From: Gemmatimonadota bacterium
GTDB taxonomy: Bacteria > Gemmatimonadota > Gemmatimonadetes > Gemmatimonadales > GWC2-71-9
Direction: 5' to 3'
Assembly: GCA_003222085.1 (NCBI GenBank)
Contig: QHUK01000007.1
Location: forward strand, 18,244 to 82,243
DNA length: 64,000 nt
Shown here: one piece after another, positions 60,618 to 64,000 of the stretch
Position numbering within the stretch: position 1 is the first letter of the stretch
Layout: each line of letters opens with the position of its first letter
Notes under the pieces: generated by a model
The model's database searches: none
The model's input: the letters and a program-made list of their open reading frames with translations, nothing else
What the model was told of the DNA's origin: nothing
Program-made: the position numbers and the translations under genes

Positions 60618-62878
60618 GCCTCACCGTCTGCCTCGCGCCGGCCAATACCGTGGCGTACCCCAACGGCGGGGGTCATCTCTGGGTCTACCTCCACTGGGCC
60701 CTGGCGCTCAAGGCGCTCGGCTGCCGAGTGATCTGGCTCGAGGGCATCGATGTCGACGACAGCGACAGATCACCTGCGGGCCGCCGCCGCAGGCGCGGTG
60801 GCCGTGCTGTCGACTGCGTCGCGACCCTCAAGACGCGCCTGGAGCCCTACGGCCTGGCCGACACGCTGGCGCTCTACGCGATGAACGGAGCCGCGGTCCC
60901 GGAGGACGTCGCCCAAGGCTCGCTGGACCTCGACGCCGCCGCTGGCGCCGATCTGCTCCTCAATCTGTGGCACTCGGCGCCCGCCACGGTCGTGCAGCGG
61001 TTCCGCCGCTCCGCGTTCGTCGACACCGATCCAGGGTTGCTCCAGATCTGGATGACGACGGGCGCCGTCGATCTCGCGCCGCACGACATCTACTTCACGA
61101 TCGGCGAGACGGTGGGTCAGCCGGGCGCGCCGTTCCCCGACGGCGGCCGTGCTTGGTTGTACACGCCCCCTCCCATCTTCCTGCCGGAGTGGCCCGCGCT
61201 GCCGCCCAGCGGGCCCGGCCGGTACACCACGGTGGCGCATTGGTGGGGCGGGACCTTCGAGTACAACGGAACCACCTTCTGCAACGAAAAGCGGGTCTCC
61301 TTTCTCGAGTATCTCGACTTGCCGACCCGCACGCCCGTCCCGCTCGAGCTGGCGGTCTGCCTCGCTGAGCACTACGACGAGTACCGCCAGCTGATGGAGC
61401 CCAAGGGCTGGACGCTGCGGGAGGCGTGGGACGTGAGTGCCACCCCCGAGGCGTATCGCACCTACGTGCAGCAGTCGCGCGGTGAATTCAGCTGCGCGAA
61501 GCCCGCTTACGTGACGCTGCAAACGGCGTGGGTGAGCGACCGCACGCTGTGCTACTTGGCGAGCGGGAAGCCCGCCGTGGTACAGCACACTGGCCCGAGC
61601 CGTCTCCTGCCCGAGGCGGAGGGCCTGTTCCGGTTCCGCAACATCGACGAAGCGGCCGGTGCGCTGGCCGCCGTCGAAGCCGACTACGATCGCCACTGCC
61701 GCTCGGCGCGCGCGCTCGTCGCAGAACATTGCGATGGGCAGCGGGTCGTCCGGCAAGTCCTGGAGCGAGCGCTGCACCCGGGCGCCGGGGCCGCCCGCAC
61801 GAGCCCGGTCGTCGATCTGCCGGGCGGGCTGCGGAACGCGCTCGAGCAGAACGGCGAGGCGGGATCGGCCGAGCTGGCCGAGGTGCTGCGTGACCTGCTG
61901 GACGGCGCGAGCCCCGGGCGGTGCAGGGTCAGTCTCACGCAGTTGAAGGCCCGAGTCTACCGGCTCGCCATCAGTGACGGGCCATGGCGCTTCGTGGTGC
62001 TCAAGCGGCTCGACCCCATCGTCGCCCAGCGCACGCGGCTCGTGGCCGAGCGCTGGCTGCCCGCACTCGGCCTCGGTGATCGCTGCGCCCGGCTGCTCGG
62101 GACCGCGGCCGAGCGCTGCGGCGACAGCGTGTGGCACGTGTACCAAGACCTGGGTGATGACACGCTCGCCACGAACCCCACACCGGAGTGTGTCGAGGCG
62201 ACCGTGGATCTCATGGCCGAGCTCCACACCCGCGCCGCCCGTCACCCGGTGCTGCCGGACGTGCGCCGCTACGCCACCAACCTCGGCATGGAGTATTTCA
62301 CGGCGAACGTCCGCGACTCCATCGCGGCGCTCGAAGCGCTCGCGGCTTCCGGGATCGAACCGCCCCCGGAGCACGCGGGGGTCGCCCCTCGCCTGCTCGA
62401 GCGGCTGCATCGGCTCAGGGCAGACGCGTCTCGGCGCGCGTGCGTGTTCGAGGAAGCGGCAGGGTCGGACACGCTGCTCCACGGCGACCTGTGGCCGATC
62501 AACGCCGTCGTAGCCCCCCACGCGGCGGCCTCACGCACGCGTCTGGTCGATTGGGACCGGCTGGGTGTCGGCCCGTTCAGCTACGACCTCTCGACGTTTC
62601 TCTTCCGGTTTCCCCCGGACCAGCGGCCGGGGATCCTGGAGCAGTACCGCCGGGCGGTGGAGCGCCTCGGGTGTCGCCTGGCCCCGACCGAGCAGCTCCA
62701 CGTGCTCTTCGACACTGCCGAGCGGGCGCGCTATGCGAACCGGGTCATCTGGCCGGCCTTGGCGCTGGTCCGGGAGCACGCGGCGTGGGGATTTCCCGAG
62801 CTCGCCGAAGTCGAGCGCTGGTTCCGAGCGCTGGACCGGTCCCACAAACTCGGCGCTTGCGACTTGGCCCTATGCTGA
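60614..62878 (+). CDS. GT-B-like glycosyltransferase paralogue 2 fused to APH-type kinase
   Basis: 754 residues; ATGA overlap. Residues 1-390 are a tandem paralogue of the preceding glycosyltransferase (same GGGH, SRGEFSCAKP, AWVSDRTLCYLASGKP and VVQHTGPS blocks). Residues ~400-745 are an aminoglycoside phosphotransferase-like domain: VYRLAISDGPWRFVVLKRL, catalytic LLHGDLWPIN (~621-630) and metal site LVDWDRLGVGPFSYD. A second APH fusion in one operon suggests that sugar phosphorylation is central to the pathway. Confidence 0.82.
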   Translation: MSLTVCLAPANTVAYPNGGGHLWVYLHWALALKALGCRVIWLEGIDVDDSDRSPAGRRRRRGGRAVDCVATLKTRLEPYGLADTLALYAMNGAAVPEDVAQGSLDLDAAAGADLLLNLWHSAPATVVQRFRRSAFVDTDPGLLQIWMTTGAVDLAPHDIYFTIGETVGQPGAPFPDGGRAWLYTPPPIFLPEWPALPPSGPGRYTTVAHWWGGTFEYNGTTFCNEKRVSFLEYLDLPTRTPVPLELAVCLAEHYDEYRQLMEPKGWTLREAWDVSATPEAYRTYVQQSRGEFSCAKPAYVTLQTAWVSDRTLCYLASGKPAVVQHTGPSRLLPEAEGLFRFRNIDEAAGALAAVEADYDRHCRSARALVAEHCDGQRVVRQVLERALHPGAGAARTSPVVDLPGGLRNALEQNGEAGSAELAEVLRDLLDGASPGRCRVSLTQLKARVYRLAISDGPWRFVVLKRLDPIVAQRTRLVAERWLPALGLGDRCARLLGTAAERCGDSVWHVYQDLGDDTLATNPTPECVEATVDLMAELHTRAARHPVLPDVRRYATNLGMEYFTANVRDSIAALEALAASGIEPPPEHAGVAPRLLERLHRLRADASRRACVFEEAAGSDTLLHGDLWPINAVVAPHAAASRTRLVDWDRLGVGPFSYDLSTFLFRFPPDQRPGILEQYRRAVERLGCRLAPTEQLHVLFDTAERARYANRVIWPALALVREHAAWGFPELAEVERWFRALDRSHKLGACDLALC

Positions 62879-64000
62879 CGCCACCGCTCTGGTCGTTGCG
62901 CTCGCGTCTCCTGCCGATCGTGACGCTTCGATCCGTTCACCTCTGGGCGCTCGTCGCCCTCCTCGCGGCGCTGGGTGCACGCCCCGCCGCCGGCCAGGTA
63001 GGCGCGACCACCGATATCATCACCGGCAAGGTCACGGGGCCGGACAGCCAGCCCCTCGCCGGCGCCGTCGTCGTCGCGACGTCGGTGGAAACCCGCGTTT
63101 CGCATCAGCGGACGTCCGACGCGAATGGCCGCTTCACCATCGTCTTCCCGGACGGAGGCGGGCGCTACGAGCTGACGGCGCGGTTCATCGGCATGGCGGC
63201 GGTCCAGGTCAATGTCGCCCGCCAGGCGGACGAGGACCGGATCGTGGCCAGTATTCGCATGGGGCTGGCCGCGGTGCCGCTCGAGCCCGTCACCGTCAGC
63301 GCGCGCTCCGGCGCGCGGAGCGACCGCACGGGGCCCGGCGGGAACGACCGGAATTACAATCCTGAGCAGCTGGCGCGGCTGCCGATCGACGTCTCCGACG
63401 TGAACACCGTCGCGACGCTCCAGCCCGGCGTGCTGGGGATCCGCGGCAGCGACTCGACGGCGACCGCCTTCTCGGTCGCCGGGCAGCGGCCCACCGCGAA
63501 CAACATCACCATGGACGGCATGTCCTTCGGCTCAGCGAGCGTACCCCAGGACGCCGTCCGCTCGATCCGGGTCATCACGAACTCCTACGATGTGGCCCGC
63601 GGTCAGTTCTCGGGCGGCCTCGTCGCGTCGACGACGCGCGGCGGCACCAACGTTCCGCAAGGCGCGTTCACCTACGCGCTGCGCGACCGCTCGCTCGAGT
63701 GGGGCGAGGTCACCGCGTCGCCGTTCGGCCAGGGCATGACGCAGAACCAGCTGGGCGGGGGCATGGGCGGCCCCATTGTGCCCAACAAGCTGTTCGTGTT
63801 CGCGGCACTGCAGGGCCGGTGGCGCGACCAGCTCTTGCCCTCGCTCGTGAGCGCCGATCCTGGCACGCTCGTGTGGCTCGGGGTCAACCCGGATTCTGCG
63901 GCGCGCTTCGTCACCCTGGCCAGTGCCACCGGAGCCCCCGTGACGGTTTCCGGCCTCTCTGGCGACCGCGCCACGAACAACACGCTCGGCCTGCTACGGC
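62872..64000 (+). CDS. TonB-dependent receptor with carboxypeptidase-like N-terminal domain (3' truncated)
   Basis: The frame opens at ATG 62872, seven bases before the end of the previous gene, and stays open for 376 codons to the window edge. A signal peptide ending near ARPAAGQ is followed by a CarboxypepD_reg-like beta-sandwich (ITGKVTGPDSQPLAGAVVVA, TSDANGRFTIVFP) and a plug domain (PVTVSARSG, LPIDVSDVNTVATLQPGVLGIRG, NNITMDGMSFG). The barrel lies outside the window. It is an outer-membrane receptor/porter, here tied to a glycan operon as SusC-like or OmpA-like-fold Oar proteins are. Confidence 0.88.
   Translation, partial: MLTPPLWSLRSRLLPIVTLRSVHLWALVALLAALGARPAAGQVGATTDIITGKVTGPDSQPLAGAVVVATSVETRVSHQRTSDANGRFTIVFPDGGGRYELTARFIGMAAVQVNVARQADEDRIVASIRMGLAAVPLEPVTVSARSGARSDRTGPGGNDRNYNPEQLARLPIDVSDVNTVATLQPGVLGIRGSDSTATAFSVAGQRPTANNITMDGMSFGSASVPQDAVRSIRVITNSYDVARGQFSGGLVASTTRGGTNVPQGAFTYALRDRSLEWGEVTASPFGQGMTQNQLGGGMGGPIVPNKLFVFAALQGRWRDQLLPSLVSADPGTLVWLGVNPDSAARFVTLASATGAPVTVSGLSGDRATNNTLGLLR

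Noticed and set aside
60770..62521. 583-residue minus-strand frame opposite the GT-APH gene
   Set aside because: Shadow frame; plus-strand gene is coupled to its neighbours and has catalytic motifs.

Overview
The window is about 64 kb of very GC-rich DNA with tightly packed genes and no rRNA, tRNA, CRISPR array or transposase that I could see. Gene content points to a Gemmatimonadota-like bacterium or a close relative. The signs are TPR-bearing Ser/Thr kinases paired with a BTAD-type regulator, an alternative complex III, a PQQ pathway, cupredoxin lipoproteins and a TonB-dependent receptor with a carboxypeptidase-like plug extension. This placement is an inference from gene content, not a phylogenetic result.

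Layout. 1-7.9 kb: a 5'-truncated kinase, then a minus-strand unit of kinase, BTAD/AAA regulator and an EEP-family lipoprotein. 8.0-10.2 kb: a plastocyanin-like lipoprotein and a divergent rhodanese-metallo-beta-lactamase fusion with a perfect CRP-type palindrome between them, then a cupin. 10.3-14.4 kb: a VIT/VWA protein, an ECF sigma factor, its zinc-finger anti-sigma and a second cupredoxin. 14.5-21.7 kb: the six-gene alternative complex III operon actABCDEF. 21.8-28.3 kb: a minus-strand catabolic-looking operon (two amidohydrolases, DapA-like aldolase/lyase, Tat FAD oxidoreductase, FMN-barrel protein, enolase-superfamily enzyme, small hypothetical). 28.5-37 kb: a Yip1-like membrane protein, then histidine kinase - NtrC-type regulator - pqqABCDE - ABC transporter. 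pqqA is only 24 codons. It is preceded by a sigma-54-like -24/-12 element and an upstream palindrome, suggesting that the adjacent two-component system controls PQQ synthesis.

37-50 kb: an aminotransferase, TrmJ-like methyltransferase, and genes that look like glycan uptake and breakdown (heparinase/alginate-lyase-like lyase, GHMP sugar kinase, family 5 solute-binding protein, two Dpp-type permeases, an esterase-like hydrolase, GH38 alpha-mannosidase). 49.7-52.1 kb: a beta-propeller phosphoesterase. 52.4-64 kb: a plus-strand operon whose genes overlap by 4 to 7 bases. It encodes a GH-GT2 fusion, an ABC exporter fused to an APH-type kinase, an ATP-grasp enzyme, a ChbG-like deacetylase, a glycosyltransferase, a second glycosyltransferase fused to an APH-type kinase, and finally a TonB-dependent receptor that runs off the window. 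This last cluster is the best candidate for an undescribed system, probably making and exporting a modified glycan or glycosylated small molecule.

Two global traits stand out. First, at least seventeen gene junctions are 4-base ATGA/GTGA overlaps, which also fixes many GTG starts. Second, several inverted-repeat elements built from short tandem units (GGAACGC, GGGAAAC, GACGCCAA, AAGGGCGGC and a CATCCTGAGC-type element) lie between genes and, in three cases, in frame inside genes.
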